NCBI GenBank assembly: GCA_963668655.2
Contig: CAXXPQ010000003.1
Location: forward strand, 806,001-870,000
Length of the DNA: 64,000 nt
Direction of reading: 5' to 3'
DNA from: G963668655 sp963668655
Lineage (GTDB): Bacteria; Myxococcota_A; SURF-8
Shown: positions 32,949 to 42,193 of the stretch, piece by piece
How the letters are laid out: each line of letters opens with the position of its first letter
Numbering within the stretch: the stretch's first letter is position 1
Notes under the pieces: model-generated
Told to the model about the DNA's origin: nothing
The model's database searches: none
The model's input: only the letters and a program-made list of their open reading frames with translations
Made by a program: the position numbers and the translations under genes

Positions 32949-34532
32949 ATGAGCATGCAAGGAATGCGTGACAATTCGGGATCTTTGATGATTATCATCC
33001 TTTTCGGGATCATCATCGTCGTCTTCGCGTTGCAGTTCGGCCCGGGTTCCCAGGGATTCTCGGCCAAGACGCCCGTGGTGGGCAAGGTGAACGGCGAGGC
33101 CGTCACCGTGGGAGAATGGAGCTTCTACTACAACCAGCTCTTCAACTCCTACCAGCGCTTCGATCAGAATTTCAACAATGAAAAGGCCATGGAATACGAC
33201 CTGAAGGGCAAGGCCCTGGACCAGGTGGTGGATCGCATTCTGCTGGCCCAGCAGGGCATCGACCTGGGACTTTCCGTTTCCGAACGGGAAGTGGGATTGA
33301 GCCTTCTGGAAAATCCCGCCTTCCAGGACGAAGGCCGTTTCGACAAGGATCAATACAAGCGCATGGTGAATTACTATTACAAGATGAGCATGTCCCGCTT
33401 CGAGGAAAAACTTCAACGCGACATGGCCGGAAACCGGATCCGCCACATGCTCCAGGCCAGTCCCCAGGTGGCCGACTCGCTGGCCTTCGAGGAATGGGCG
33501 CTGAACAATGAAAAAGTCAATCTGGATTTCGTGAAGTTCTCGCTTTCGAACGCCAAGAAGGAGGTCGATCCCACGGAAGAGGAAATCGCCGCCTATCTGG
33601 AAGCCAACGCCGACAAGGCCAAGAAATATTACGACGACAACAAGGCCGAGTTCGAAACCAAGGAAATGATCCGCGCCAGCCATATTCTGTTCAAGACCGA
33701 TCGTAACGCCACCGAGCGAGAGATCAAAAAAGCGCAGAAAAAGGCCAAGAAAGTCGCGGAACTGGCCAAGGCCGATCCGGACAAATTCGCGGAACTGGCC
33801 AAGGAACACTCCGAAGGCCCCACCAAGGACAAGGGCGGCGACCTGGGGCTGTTCGGCCGGGGACGCATGGTGAAGGAATTCGAGGACGCCGCCTTCGCCA
33901 TGAAGGCGGGCGAGGTCAGCGATCCCGTGAAAAGCATGTTCGGCTGGCACGTCATCAAGGTGGTGGAAAAGCAGCCGAAGGAGGAAAAGAGTTTCGAGGA
34001 CGTGAAGGAACGCATCGCCAAAAAGCTGATCGTCGAAGAGAAGGCCAAGGCGATTCTGAAGGAAAAGGCGGATACCTTCCTGGCCGGCGTGAAGGAAGGC
34101 AAGAGTTTCGAGGATCTGCTTCCCAAGGAGGAAGAAGCCGAGGGCGTCACTTCTTCGGACAAACTGCCCGCCGATCCGTCCAAACTGCAACTTCAGCAGA
34201 CCGGCCCCTTCGCCCGCACCATGGGCAGCTACATTCCCCGGATCGGCGCCAGCGAGGAGTTGTACAAGGAAGCCTGGGAACTGACGAAGGAAAATCCCGT
34301 CCCTCAGAAACTGTACGAGGTCGGCGGGGATATCTACATCGTCCGGCTGAACAAGCACGACCTGCCCACCATGGAGGAATTCGATGGCCAGAAAGAAAAG
34401 GAAATCGAGCGCATGCGCGCCCAGATGGCTTCCAAGGCGTTTTCGGACTGGCTGAAAGAGGTGCGGGAAGAATCGGACATCACCGTGCTCAAGGAGACCA
34501 GACTCTTCCAGGAGAACGATTCTTCCTTCTGA
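32949..34532 (+). CDS. PpiD-like periplasmic peptidyl-prolyl isomerase
   Basis: The protein is 527 residues. A single N-terminal transmembrane anchor (about residues 13-31) is followed by a SurA_N-like helical domain (about 45-240), a parvulin rotamase domain (about 235-340) with MIRASHILFKTD, GGDLGLFGRGRMVKEFEDAAF and FGWHVIKV, and a helical C-terminal region. One parvulin domain and an N-terminal anchor match PpiD, a chaperone at the SecYEG exit. AAGGAGA precedes the ATG by about 11 bases. It is rich in Lys and Glu. Monocistronic with a strong terminator. Confidence 0.9.
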   Translation: MSMQGMRDNSGSLMIIILFGIIIVVFALQFGPGSQGFSAKTPVVGKVNGEAVTVGEWSFYYNQLFNSYQRFDQNFNNEKAMEYDLKGKALDQVVDRILLAQQGIDLGLSVSEREVGLSLLENPAFQDEGRFDKDQYKRMVNYYYKMSMSRFEEKLQRDMAGNRIRHMLQASPQVADSLAFEEWALNNEKVNLDFVKFSLSNAKKEVDPTEEEIAAYLEANADKAKKYYDDNKAEFETKEMIRASHILFKTDRNATEREIKKAQKKAKKVAELAKADPDKFAELAKEHSEGPTKDKGGDLGLFGRGRMVKEFEDAAFAMKAGEVSDPVKSMFGWHVIKVVEKQPKEEKSFEDVKERIAKKLIVEEKAKAILKEKADTFLAGVKEGKSFEDLLPKEEEAEGVTSSDKLPADPSKLQLQQTGPFARTMGSYIPRIGASEELYKEAWELTKENPVPQKLYEVGGDIYIVRLNKHDLPTMEEFDGQKEKEIERMRAQMASKAFSDWLKEVREESDITVLKETRLFQENDSSF

Positions 34533-34575
34533 CCTTCTCCGCGTTCCATCCCGATCCGCAAAGAAAGAAAAACGA

Positions 34576-34611
34576 ACGGGCCCCGGAAATTTTCCGGGAG
34601 CCCGTTTTTTT
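34576..34611 (+). terminator. Strong intrinsic terminator after the PpiD-like gene
   Basis: ACGGGC plus CCCGGAAA pairs with TTTCCGGG plus GCCCGT (one bulged base), followed by seven T residues. Confidence 0.88.
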
Positions 34612-34629
34612 CCTTCTCCCGATTCCAGC

Positions 34630-34686
34630 GAGATTTCTCGCTTGATGAAAAGAAGGTGGGAGCTTTTCGTTCCCTTCCCCGACGGA
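34630..34686. repeat. Dispersed intergenic repeat, copy 2 of 2
   Basis: Aligns over about 55 bases with 5157-5211, sharing GAGATTT, GCTTGATGAA and TCGTTCCCTTCC. Like copy 1 it follows an intrinsic terminator directly. Confidence 0.5.
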
Positions 34687-34726
34687 GCCGCCTCGCGTCA
34701 TGAGGCGAAGAAACCGGGGCGGAAAA

Positions 34727-34789
34727 GGACGGCGGTCAAGGCCGGAGCGAGCGAAGCGAGCGCAGCATGTTCAGCCTTGACGGCCGTCC
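34727..34789. repeat. 16-bp imperfect palindrome with repetitive loop
   Basis: Arms 34727-34742 and 34774-34789 pair with one mismatch (GGACGGCGGTCAAGGC against GCCTTGACGGCCGTCC). The 31-base loop contains GCGAGCGAAGCGAGCGC. No T-run follows, so it is not a standard terminator. Confidence 0.5.
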
Positions 34790-34923
34790 GCGCGCCGGTA
34801 CAAGCCGCAAATGACGCGAAAGCGAAGGAGGCGGAAGGGAACCCCTTCCTCGATGGTGGGCCTTGTCCGGAAACGGTTTTCCTTTTTCTCCCCGGTTTTG
34901 GGCGTCGAACCATTTTTCGAGGA

Positions 34924-36606
34924 TCAGTAATATCGGGGGGTAAAGATCTCCACGGAGGAAAGTGCGCCGTCATCGTCGTTGAAGCCGCCCAAAATCATCA
35001 CCGTGCGGTCGGGAAGATAGATGGCCTCATGCCCGGTTCGCGGGTGAAGCATGGGAACCGCGTCGAAGAATTCCACCGCCACGTCCTCTCCGATCTCGAT
35101 CAGTTCGCAATCGTCCAGAACCCGGCCGTCCGCGCCTCGGCCGCCGCAGGCCAGGACATAACGATCGGATACGTTGGTGAGCGTGTGTCCCGCCCGCGCC
35201 GTCTGCAAAAGATCCGGGAAGGGAACGAAGGCATTGCAGGAGGCGTTCCGAAGGCAGGCGGCCCGGAAGAGAATGCCGGAGGTGGTGGCTTCGGCATAGG
35301 GAGAAACGGCGGGATCGCCTTCCTTTTCCGTGGTGTCGCCGTCTTCCGCCGTTTCCTCATCGCCGTCGGCGTCGCCGTCGATATCTCCATCCGCAATCAG
35401 AGCCGCGTCCGCCTCCGTGTCGTCTTCGAGAAGCTCGGACCAGGGTGCGGACAGCACGCCGCCCACGATCAGCACCCGGCTGCCTCCCAGGGCGACGGCC
35501 GCGTGCCCCCAGCGCGCTTCCTGCGGCAGTCCCTCCGGAAGCAGGGTTTCCGTCTCCCCGATGGGCCGCCATTCCGCCGCCGGATCCGAAGGTCCGGCCC
35601 CGCCGTAAAACAGCACGCCCAGCAGCACGCCCACGTCGTCGCTGAGCGCCGTCTGCGTGTGGCCCGCGCGGGGGGTTGAAAGCTCGTAGGCTTTGGAAAG
35701 CGTCCGGTTCGCGGCGGAGACGGAAAGGACGTCGGAAAGCGGATGGCCGTCGGCGTCCCAGCCGCCGGATAAAAGCACGACCTCGCTCTGCATGACCAGG
35801 GAGGCGGCGTGGCCCGTACGCGGGACAAACGTCGTGTCCAGCGTCACCGCCGCGACGATCTCGGTTTCCTGGGAGGAAAGCACCAGGGGCGATTTCTGAT
35901 AGGCGCGTTCGCCGGCCACCCGGCTGAACCCTCCCGCCACCAGCACGGAAGAGGCATCCAGCGGCGTGACGCTGTGTCCCACCAGGCCGGAGCCGACATA
36001 GACCGAGGATTCGCCCGTGGTGAGAACGTCCATGGAATAGCTGTGGGGCGTGAAATACTCCACTTTCCCCTGGGTGTCGCCCCAGCTTCCGTCGCGGTCG
36101 CGCTCGGCCCCGCCGACGATCAGCAGGTCGTAGGCGTTGGGAGAGGCGGCTTTGAGTCCCGTCCGGGCGTGGAGAAGCTGCGCGGGCGGCAGGGAGAACG
36201 AGCCCGCCCTGGCAAAATAGACGGCGAAGGACGTTCCCTCGAACAGGCTGGAGGTTATCAGGCAGGAGGAACCGCGGCTGACCAGCTTTTCCTCGGCGTC
36301 CGTCCCCTCGATGGAGACGCTGAACTCGGGGTAGTAATCCATGTCGTTCAGGGCGATGGCCAGATCCTGAAAACCGTCGGAAGGTTCGTAGGGAAGCACG
36401 GTCTGACGATCGGTGTTGCTTTCGTTGACCACGGTGAAGGTCAGGCGGGTCAGGGACTGGAACGGATCCTGATCCGTGGGCGTGACGATCTCCAGCCCGA
36501 TATTGTAGTCCTTTCCGCCGTTGCATCCCGGCAGAGAAAGCCATAACGGACAGACCAGAAGAATCGCCAGGAAAAACAGTGGCATCCGCCGGAATCGCTG
36601 TTGCAT
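34924..36606 (-). CDS. Kelch-repeat surface lipoprotein with DGD insert
   Basis: The protein is 560 residues. The signal peptide ends SLPGC (Cys near 28). After a beta-rich domain of about 110 residues come kelch-like repeats with paired Gly and the ARAGHT/PRTGHA pattern (LLIVGGAERD, SVLVAGGFSR, VVLLSGGWD, VLIVGGVLS, YVLACGGRG, TVMILGGFND), forming a beta-propeller. A 40-residue DGD-rich acidic insert (ADGDIDGDADGDEE) lies inside the propeller at about 395-430, probably as a surface loop. The ATG overlaps the stop of the upstream gene (ATGA), so the two are coupled. No enzymatic motif; ligand unknown. Confidence 0.82.
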   Translation of the reverse strand: MQQRFRRMPLFFLAILLVCPLWLSLPGCNGGKDYNIGLEIVTPTDQDPFQSLTRLTFTVVNESNTDRQTVLPYEPSDGFQDLAIALNDMDYYPEFSVSIEGTDAEEKLVSRGSSCLITSSLFEGTSFAVYFARAGSFSLPPAQLLHARTGLKAASPNAYDLLIVGGAERDRDGSWGDTQGKVEYFTPHSYSMDVLTTGESSVYVGSGLVGHSVTPLDASSVLVAGGFSRVAGERAYQKSPLVLSSQETEIVAAVTLDTTFVPRTGHAASLVMQSEVVLLSGGWDADGHPLSDVLSVSAANRTLSKAYELSTPRAGHTQTALSDDVGVLLGVLFYGGAGPSDPAAEWRPIGETETLLPEGLPQEARWGHAAVALGGSRVLIVGGVLSAPWSELLEDDTEADAALIADGDIDGDADGDEETAEDGDTTEKEGDPAVSPYAEATTSGILFRAACLRNASCNAFVPFPDLLQTARAGHTLTNVSDRYVLACGGRGADGRVLDDCELIEIGEDVAVEFFDAVPMLHPRTGHEAIYLPDRTVMILGGFNDDDGALSSVEIFTPRYY

Positions 36607-37337
36607 CAGTTGCGCCGCTCCACATCCAGGGACATGGTTTTGTCGTTGTCCACGCCGTATTTCACATAGATCAGCACTCCGCTGAAGGCGGCCACGCCGA
36701 TGGCGGTCCAGAAGGCCCAGTGCTTGTAGAAAGGCGTGGATTTCTTCTTCTTTTTCCGCTCGACCTCCGGTTTGAAGACATTGTCCTCGCTAGGCGCGTA
36801 ATCCAGATCGAAACCGGTTTTGCGCTGTTTGCCCTGGACCTGCACCAGCCGGTCCACGATGTTGGCGTCCTTGCGATACTGGTTGCGGCTGTGCTTGCTT
36901 TTCCGGCGTCCCCGAATGCGGGATTTCAGTTCGTCCACATCCAGGCGTTTTCCTTTTTTCAGTTTCCGGATCCAGTTCGTCTTGGCCGGAACCGCGGCCT
37001 TTCCCGCGCTTTCCTCGTTATCCGAAGTTTCCTTCTCGGCGGAGGCGCTTTCTTTGCCCGGACCGGTCCGTTCTTCGGTCGGAGAAGCTTCCGGGGCGGG
37101 TTCCGGCGGCGGGCTCCCGGGTTCGTCTTCCTGGGATTCTTCCGTATTTCCAATAACTTCGGCTTTCGGTTCTTCCGCCGGGGCGGCGGGTTCGGAAAGA
37201 GCCGATTCCGGGGCGGACGGCGGCGGTTCGGCGGCGGCGAGCGAAGCCGGAATCCACAAAACGGACCATAAAAAGGCGAACAGAATCGCCCAGGCCGGAC
37301 CGGATCGTGTCTGCAAGGAAAAGTGATGTCGTTTCAT
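36606..37337 (-). CDS. Exported Pro/Ala/Glu-rich protein with C-terminal membrane segment
   Basis: The protein is 243 residues. A signal peptide or anchor (about 15-35, ending SLAAAEP) is followed by a low-complexity Pro, Ala and Glu stretch to about 115, a basic stretch (RKLKKGKRLDVDELKSRIRGRRKSKH), and one transmembrane segment near 210-226. No family is recognised. It is translationally coupled to the kelch lipoprotein, so it may help anchor or present it; this is inference. It has its own strong promoter. Confidence 0.65.
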   Translation of the reverse strand: MKRHHFSLQTRSGPAWAILFAFLWSVLWIPASLAAAEPPPSAPESALSEPAAPAEEPKAEVIGNTEESQEDEPGSPPPEPAPEASPTEERTGPGKESASAEKETSDNEESAGKAAVPAKTNWIRKLKKGKRLDVDELKSRIRGRRKSKHSRNQYRKDANIVDRLVQVQGKQRKTGFDLDYAPSEDNVFKPEVERKKKKKSTPFYKHWAFWTAIGVAAFSGVLIYVKYGVDNDKTMSLDVERRN

Positions 37338-37369
37338 GGCTTTCGATCCCGGAAATGCGAGGTGCGGCC

Positions 37370-37398
37370 ATTGTATGCCAGCCGCTCGCGCAAGTCAA
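37370..37398 (-). promoter_or_regulatory. Promoter for the 36606-37337 / kelch operon
   Basis: On the minus strand TTGACT (37393-37398), a 17-base spacer and TACAAT (37370-37375), about 35 bases before the start codon. Confidence 0.65.
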
Positions 37399-37786
37399 CC
37401 ATCCGTGCGCCTCCGCGAAAGCCGAAAAACCCCGGCCGGGTCATAGTACCTATGTCGAAGGACACAGGCTCTCGGGCGAATGTTCCGCAACTTCTTTGTA
37501 AACGACCGATATCGCTCATGAATCACCTGTACTCGTCTCGAAGGCGCCCGACGGCGGGCGATGGTCGAAGCGGCCGAATTTCGCGTGCGGCCCGGGTGAA
37601 CGCAAAAAGAAGTGAATCCTTCGTCATATCAACAGGATACACACGAAAAACGGGTCACCCGGACGAAACACCGAAAACGACCCGAAACGAGGCCGAACGG
37701 ACGGACGATCAGGCAGAGAAAAAAACGTCTTTTCCTGTCATTTCCCCTTCACGTCGATCGCCGGAAGGATCGCCTGAACGATTCCG

Positions 37787-37815
37787 TTGCATTTTGGAGC
37801 CCGTTCGGATAAAAT
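37787..37815 (+). promoter_or_regulatory. Promoter for the outer-membrane barrel gene
   Basis: TTGCAT (37787-37792), a 17-base spacer and TAAAAT (37810-37815), about 58 bases before the ATG. Confidence 0.6.
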
Positions 37816-37872
37816 ATATTCGTTGGAACCTATTGAGAATATCGAAACGAGATCAAAAGCCGGGAGAACGCG

Positions 37873-38427
37873 ATGTTGAAGGCGATGGCGGCAGGTTTTA
37901 CGGCGCTTTGTATGGTGATTTTTCTGATGGAAGCCTCCGTCCTGGCGGCGGAGGACGGCAAAGGCGCGAGAAACAAACAGGTGGGCCTGGGCGTCATCGG
38001 CGGCGCGGCCTTTCCCATCGCCAACAGCCGAAGCTACAAGATCACGGAATCCTGGGGATTCTACGTCGATGTGCCGATCATCAGCACCTTTCACATCACC
38101 CCCGCGGCCACGCTTTACCGACTGGATCCGAAGGACGACACCACCCCCACGAACGCGGGAATCACGGACCTTTCCATGAACTTCAAGTTCGTCATTCCGC
38201 TTCCCGGCTGGAAGATCTTCATCGCCGCCATGATGGGAGCCTCCAACGGCCTTTTCGTCAACAACGATTTCATCCACCTGCACGTGGGCGGCAACCTGGG
38301 CTTCGGCTATCGGATCGTTTCCAACCTGGACTTCGTTCTCATGGGCCAATACAAACTGATCGTGGACGGGGATCAATCCAACCTGAACATGATTCAGGCC
38401 ATGGGAGGTCTGCAATTCAACTTCTAA
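37873..38427 (+). CDS. Outer-membrane beta-barrel protein
   Basis: The protein is 184 residues. The signal peptide ends in LAAEDG. The mature protein has about eight alternating amphipathic strands (KQVGLGVIGGAAFPI, SWGFYVDVPII, ITPAATLYRL, HLHVGGNLGFGYRIV, LDFVLMGQYKLI), and the chain ends in Phe (LQFNF), the recognition signal of the outer-membrane assembly machinery. It therefore resembles small OmpW/OmpA-like eight-stranded barrels. GGGAGA precedes the ATG. Function unknown; barrel topology is a firm inference from strand pattern and C-terminal Phe. Confidence 0.82.
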   Translation: MLKAMAAGFTALCMVIFLMEASVLAAEDGKGARNKQVGLGVIGGAAFPIANSRSYKITESWGFYVDVPIISTFHITPAATLYRLDPKDDTTPTNAGITDLSMNFKFVIPLPGWKIFIAAMMGASNGLFVNNDFIHLHVGGNLGFGYRIVSNLDFVLMGQYKLIVDGDQSNLNMIQAMGGLQFNF

Positions 38428-38558
38428 GGCCGCCTCCGAACCGGTTCGCCGCCGTCGATTGATCGCATGCATTCGTCTCCTTTTCATCCGATGCTTTCCT
38501 CGCTTCCTAAGGCGAAAGACGTTCCCGACGCTTTCGCCCGCTTTGTCGCGCGGTCGTC

Positions 38559-39863
38559 ATGAAGCGCTTCCTGCTGGTCAATCCCTGGATTCACGATTTC
38601 GCGGCCTTCGACTTCTGGGCCAAGCCCCTGGGGTTGCTGCTGCTGGCGTCCTGGCTGCGCAAAAACGGAAAGGAAGCCACGATTCTGGACCTGGTGGATC
38701 CGCTCTCGCCCCTGATTCCGGACGTTCTCCGGCCCGCGCGGCGCGCCGACGGCAGCGGGCGCTTTCTGCGGGAAGCCGTTTCCCGCCCCCGAGAACTGCC
38801 GGACATCGGAAGAAAATACTGCCGATACGGCGCGCGTCCGGACGATGCCGCCCGTTTCTGCAAAAACCTTCCCCGGCCCGACGCCGTGCTGGTCGGCTCC
38901 ATGATGACCTACTGGTATCCGGGCGTCTTCGAAACCATCGATTTCGTCAAACGGATCTGGCCGGGCGTTCAGGTGTTTCTGGGCGGCGTCTACGCCACGC
39001 TCTGTTCGGACCACGCCCGAGAACATTCCGGCGCGGACGCCCTGCTTTGCGGCCCTCTGGAAGATCACGAAGCCGACTGGGCGTCCCCGTTGAACCTCCT
39101 CGTACCGCTTCCCGCATCCCCGTTTCCCGAACCGGACCTGACGCCCTGGATCGACGCGGCCCCGCTGCTGACCTCCCGGGGCTGTCCCAATCGCTGCGGA
39201 TACTGCGGCGTGGCCCGCCTTTATCCCGGGTACACGGAGCACGCCATTTCGGAGGTGCTTGCATGGGTTCGGACGGTGACCGCACGCGGCATTCGCAACC
39301 TGGCGTTGTACGACGACGCCTTTCTGGCCAACGCCGACCGGGCGCGCGCGATTCTGTCCGGCATGGCCACGATGCGCGGCCCGGCCGTGCACGCCGCCTC
39401 GGGTATGGCCTGCCGTCACCTGAATCGGGAAATGGCGAAGGCTTTGCGCGCCGCCCGCTTTCGGACGGTGCGCCTGGGATTCGAAACGGCGGACGAAAGC
39501 CTGCAACGCCGAACCGGCGGCAAGGTCACCACGTCGGAGTTCGAACGGGCGGTGGAGCATCTTCTCTCGGCCGGATTTTCGGAGGATTCCATCGGGGCCT
39601 ACATCCTGGTGGGCCTGCCGGAACAGAGCCTGGAGAGCGTGGAGCGTTCCATCGAGGCCGTGCGGAACACGGGGATCCGTCCCCACCTGGCCGAATATTC
39701 CCCCGTCCCCGGCAGTCCGTTTTTCGAGCGAAGCCGGAAAAGCAGTCCCTTCGACCTGTCCGAACCGCTTTTTCACAATCCCACGCTGCTTCCCTGCGGC
39801 GGGCCGGAACTGGACCGCGCCGCCGTCCATCGACTGAAACTGGCGATCCGCAATCGCGGGTGA
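38559..39863 (+). CDS. B12-binding-type radical SAM protein
   Basis: The protein is 434 residues. The N-terminal about 190 residues are like the cobalamin-binding domain (MKRFLLVNPW, LGLLLLASWLRKNG, VFLGGVYATL). The radical SAM core starts at LLTSRGCPNRCGYCG, giving the CxxxCxxC cluster ligands, followed by SAM-binding strands (LALYDDAFLAN, TVRLGFETADESLQRRTGG, GAYILVGLPEQSLES). No DxHxxG cobalamin ligand is obvious, so true B12 binding is uncertain. The substrate is unknown. It converges with the transglycosylase gene and stands alone. Confidence 0.85.
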   Translation: MKRFLLVNPWIHDFAAFDFWAKPLGLLLLASWLRKNGKEATILDLVDPLSPLIPDVLRPARRADGSGRFLREAVSRPRELPDIGRKYCRYGARPDDAARFCKNLPRPDAVLVGSMMTYWYPGVFETIDFVKRIWPGVQVFLGGVYATLCSDHAREHSGADALLCGPLEDHEADWASPLNLLVPLPASPFPEPDLTPWIDAAPLLTSRGCPNRCGYCGVARLYPGYTEHAISEVLAWVRTVTARGIRNLALYDDAFLANADRARAILSGMATMRGPAVHAASGMACRHLNREMAKALRAARFRTVRLGFETADESLQRRTGGKVTTSEFERAVEHLLSAGFSEDSIGAYILVGLPEQSLESVERSIEAVRNTGIRPHLAEYSPVPGSPFFERSRKSSPFDLSEPLFHNPTLLPCGGPELDRAAVHRLKLAIRNRG

Positions 39864-39894
39864 TGGAAAGCACGAACGGAAAAGCCGGAGCGCC

Positions 39895-42021
39895 TCAGGG
39901 TTTCACGACCTTGACATAGGCCCGGAAGCGTTGATCGATCTCGCGAACGTAGCGCACGGGCTCCCGGCCCCGGCAATAGCCGTAGCGGGCCAGGCGGGCG
40001 TATTTCGGCCGGGACAGCAGCAGCATGGCCTTTTCCACGTGGTCGTACCAGCGGTTGGGATTCCAGCCCATCTGCTCGGCCAGCCGCCGCGCGTCCAGGA
40101 CGTGGCCGTACCCGGCGTTGTAGCTGGCCAGGGTGAACCACATGCGATCTTTGACGCTCAGGTCGTCCGGAAATTTGCCGTGCAGCCAGGACATGTATTT
40201 CACCCCGGCGTGGATGCCGGAATCGGGGTGGGTCAGGTGCTGAAAGCCCATCTGCCGGCCGGTTCGCGGCAAGACCTGCATCAGCCCGAGGGCGCCGGAG
40301 AAGGAAACCGCGTCGGGATCGAAATGGCTTTCCTGATACATCTGGGAGACGATCAGTCGCCAGTCGAAACCGTATCGTCGGGAATATTTCTCGGCGATGT
40401 CGTCATAGGGGGAAAGTTGACCCACGCGCTTGGCCTGAAAGCGGATGTGCTTGCGGATCCGGCGGGAGTTCTCGAAATATTTCTTATATATGCCGTTATA
40501 GAAGGCTCCCTTGTGCAGACGCCGGAAGGTGTCGTTGACGGCCGCGAGGATCTCGGGATCGTCGGCCCGCACCACCCAGCCGTGGGAAACGGGCGGCCCC
40601 AGGGAAAACGCGGCCCGGATGTCGTCCCGCCAGGTCAGTTCGATGTCCAGGATGTGGCTGTCCACCACGGTCAGGTCATAGGTTCCGTCCGCCACTCCGG
40701 CGATGATTTCCTCCGATTCCATGTCTTCCGGCGCGTGGATCACGGTGAAACTCGCCCCCTTCGCCTTCAGGCGATTCAGACTGTCCATGTAGGAACTGCT
40801 CTTCCGGACCACGAGGGTCCGGCCTTCCAGATCCTTGACATCATTCAGATCCGTATCGTTCGCCCGGGCGACGACGATCTCCGAAACCTTGTTGTAGGCG
40901 TCCGAGAACGCCACGCCCCACTTTTTGCGATTTTCGGTGATGGTGAGCGCGGCGGCGATGAAATCCCCCTTCCCTTCCAGCAGATAGGGCAGAAGGTCGT
41001 CCCGTCCGGGGGCCACCACGACTTCCAGGCGCAACCCGTAACGCTCGGCGAACTTGGAAGCCAGTTCGTATTCGAAGCCCAATAGCTTTCCCCGCCAGAT
41101 GAAATAGGTGGAGGCGCTGTTGCGGGTGATGACGCGGATGACCTTGCGCTTCTTGATCTCTTCCCAGGTATAGGGACGCGGCTCCGTCCGCCTCGTCGCC
41201 AGCTGCTCGGTGGAGAGAAAACCGTTCAACTCCTCCAAAAGCTTTTCGTTCGCCGGCCGCACCGCCCAACCCACGCCCTGGTCCCCGGACAGTTCGAAAG
41301 CCACCCGGATTTCGGGGAGATAGGGCAGGATGGAATCCACGATATCGCTGTCGGCCACGACGATCTCCCGTTTCCTGCGGGCGACCTCGTAGATCATCTG
41401 TTCCGTTTCCAGGGTCTCCGGGGCGGGTTCCAGGCGCAAATCCGGAAGGCTTTCCTTCAGCTTCGTCAGCGTTTCCCAGTAGGAAGAAGACGGCCGCTGG
41501 GCGATGGTTTTCCCGGAAAGATCCTCCAGGGTCTGAATTTCCCTGTTGTCCCGGTGCACCACCACCTGTTCGCGGACGATGGAAAGCGGAACCGTGAAAT
41601 TCACCGTCGAGCGGCGCGATTCCGTGGCGGTCAGTCCGGCGGCCACGATGTCCCCGCGTCCCTTCAGCAGCCAGGGAATCAGGTCGTCCCGGCGTTCCAC
41701 GTAGACGAAAACCGGCTTCAGCCCGATGGATTTCGCGAATTTCACGGCCAGTTTGCGTTCCGCGTCGATGGGCAGTCCGTGGCGCGGCAGGTGATCGGCC
41801 TGCATCTTTTCGGGCATCAGGATCCGCAGTTTCCCCCGGGCCCGCAGGCGATCCAGATCGCCGGTTTCCAGAAACCGCCAGGGAGGAGGGGCGGGCGGCT
41901 CGGCTTTTACTTTGGCGACCTTCGATTCCGCGCCGCGTACGTCGCAACCCGCCAGCAGGCAGACCGCCAGTACGGAAAAGAGAAGTCCGCGAATTGTGAA
42001 ACCCGATGGGGCCATTTCCAT
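39895..42021 (-). CDS. MltF-like lytic transglycosylase with two SBP_bac_3 domains
   Basis: The protein is 708 residues. The signal peptide ends VCLLAGC (lipobox, Cys near 26), so it is a lipoprotein. Two consecutive solute-binding-protein family 3 domains follow (about 60-285 and 290-525). Both carry GRGDIVAAGLT / GKGDFIAAALT, the EDLSGKTIAQRPSSSYWETLTKLK / KDLEGRTLVVRKSSSYMDSLNRLK region and ADSDIVDSIL / VDSHILDIEL. The C-terminal SLT domain has catalytic Glu in MYQESHFDPDAVS, then ALGLMQVLP and SYNAGYGHVLDAR. MltF normally has one solute-binding domain of about 500 residues total, so this is an internal duplication. It cleaves peptidoglycan at the outer membrane. Confidence 0.92.
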   Translation of the reverse strand: MEMAPSGFTIRGLLFSVLAVCLLAGCDVRGAESKVAKVKAEPPAPPPWRFLETGDLDRLRARGKLRILMPEKMQADHLPRHGLPIDAERKLAVKFAKSIGLKPVFVYVERRDDLIPWLLKGRGDIVAAGLTATESRRSTVNFTVPLSIVREQVVVHRDNREIQTLEDLSGKTIAQRPSSSYWETLTKLKESLPDLRLEPAPETLETEQMIYEVARRKREIVVADSDIVDSILPYLPEIRVAFELSGDQGVGWAVRPANEKLLEELNGFLSTEQLATRRTEPRPYTWEEIKKRKVIRVITRNSASTYFIWRGKLLGFEYELASKFAERYGLRLEVVVAPGRDDLLPYLLEGKGDFIAAALTITENRKKWGVAFSDAYNKVSEIVVARANDTDLNDVKDLEGRTLVVRKSSSYMDSLNRLKAKGASFTVIHAPEDMESEEIIAGVADGTYDLTVVDSHILDIELTWRDDIRAAFSLGPPVSHGWVVRADDPEILAAVNDTFRRLHKGAFYNGIYKKYFENSRRIRKHIRFQAKRVGQLSPYDDIAEKYSRRYGFDWRLIVSQMYQESHFDPDAVSFSGALGLMQVLPRTGRQMGFQHLTHPDSGIHAGVKYMSWLHGKFPDDLSVKDRMWFTLASYNAGYGHVLDARRLAEQMGWNPNRWYDHVEKAMLLLSRPKYARLARYGYCRGREPVRYVREIDQRFRAYVKVVKP

Positions 42022-42126
42022 GCTTTCCGCTGCATTCCTTCATCTTCCAGAGTACCAGCCCGGGCCGAACGGGTCAAGCCGGATCGCGATTCGACCCGGA
42101 ACCGGCGAACGGCGCTCCTACCGGTT

Positions 42127-42156
42127 ATCGGCGTTTATCGGCGTATATCGACGTTT
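42127..42156. repeat. Three tandem 10-bp repeats (ATCGGCGTTT type)
   Basis: ATCGGCGTTT, ATCGGCGTAT and ATCGACGTTT follow one another with no spacer, so identical bases recur every helical turn. They lie 40 bases upstream of the clpB promoter candidate and could be a phased protein-binding site. Confidence 0.5.
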
Positions 42157-42193
42157 TCTTCCGTTTTTCGTGCATGGACTTCACCGGTGAACG

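Larger units (their letters stand above)
34533..34923. other. Convergent intergenic region with terminator, repeat and hairpin
   Basis: Between ppiD-like and kelch gene ends. No gene is supported. Beyond the terminator it holds a dispersed repeat (34630-34686), a small hairpin CGCCTC/GAGGCG near 34690-34708 and a long imperfect palindrome (34727-34789). Confidence 0.55.
37338..37872. other. Divergent intergenic region, 535 bases, no gene supported
   Basis: Holds promoters at both ends (37370-37398 minus, 37787-37815 plus). The middle 400 bases show no ribosome site or conserved frame; nothing else was recognised. Confidence 0.5.
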
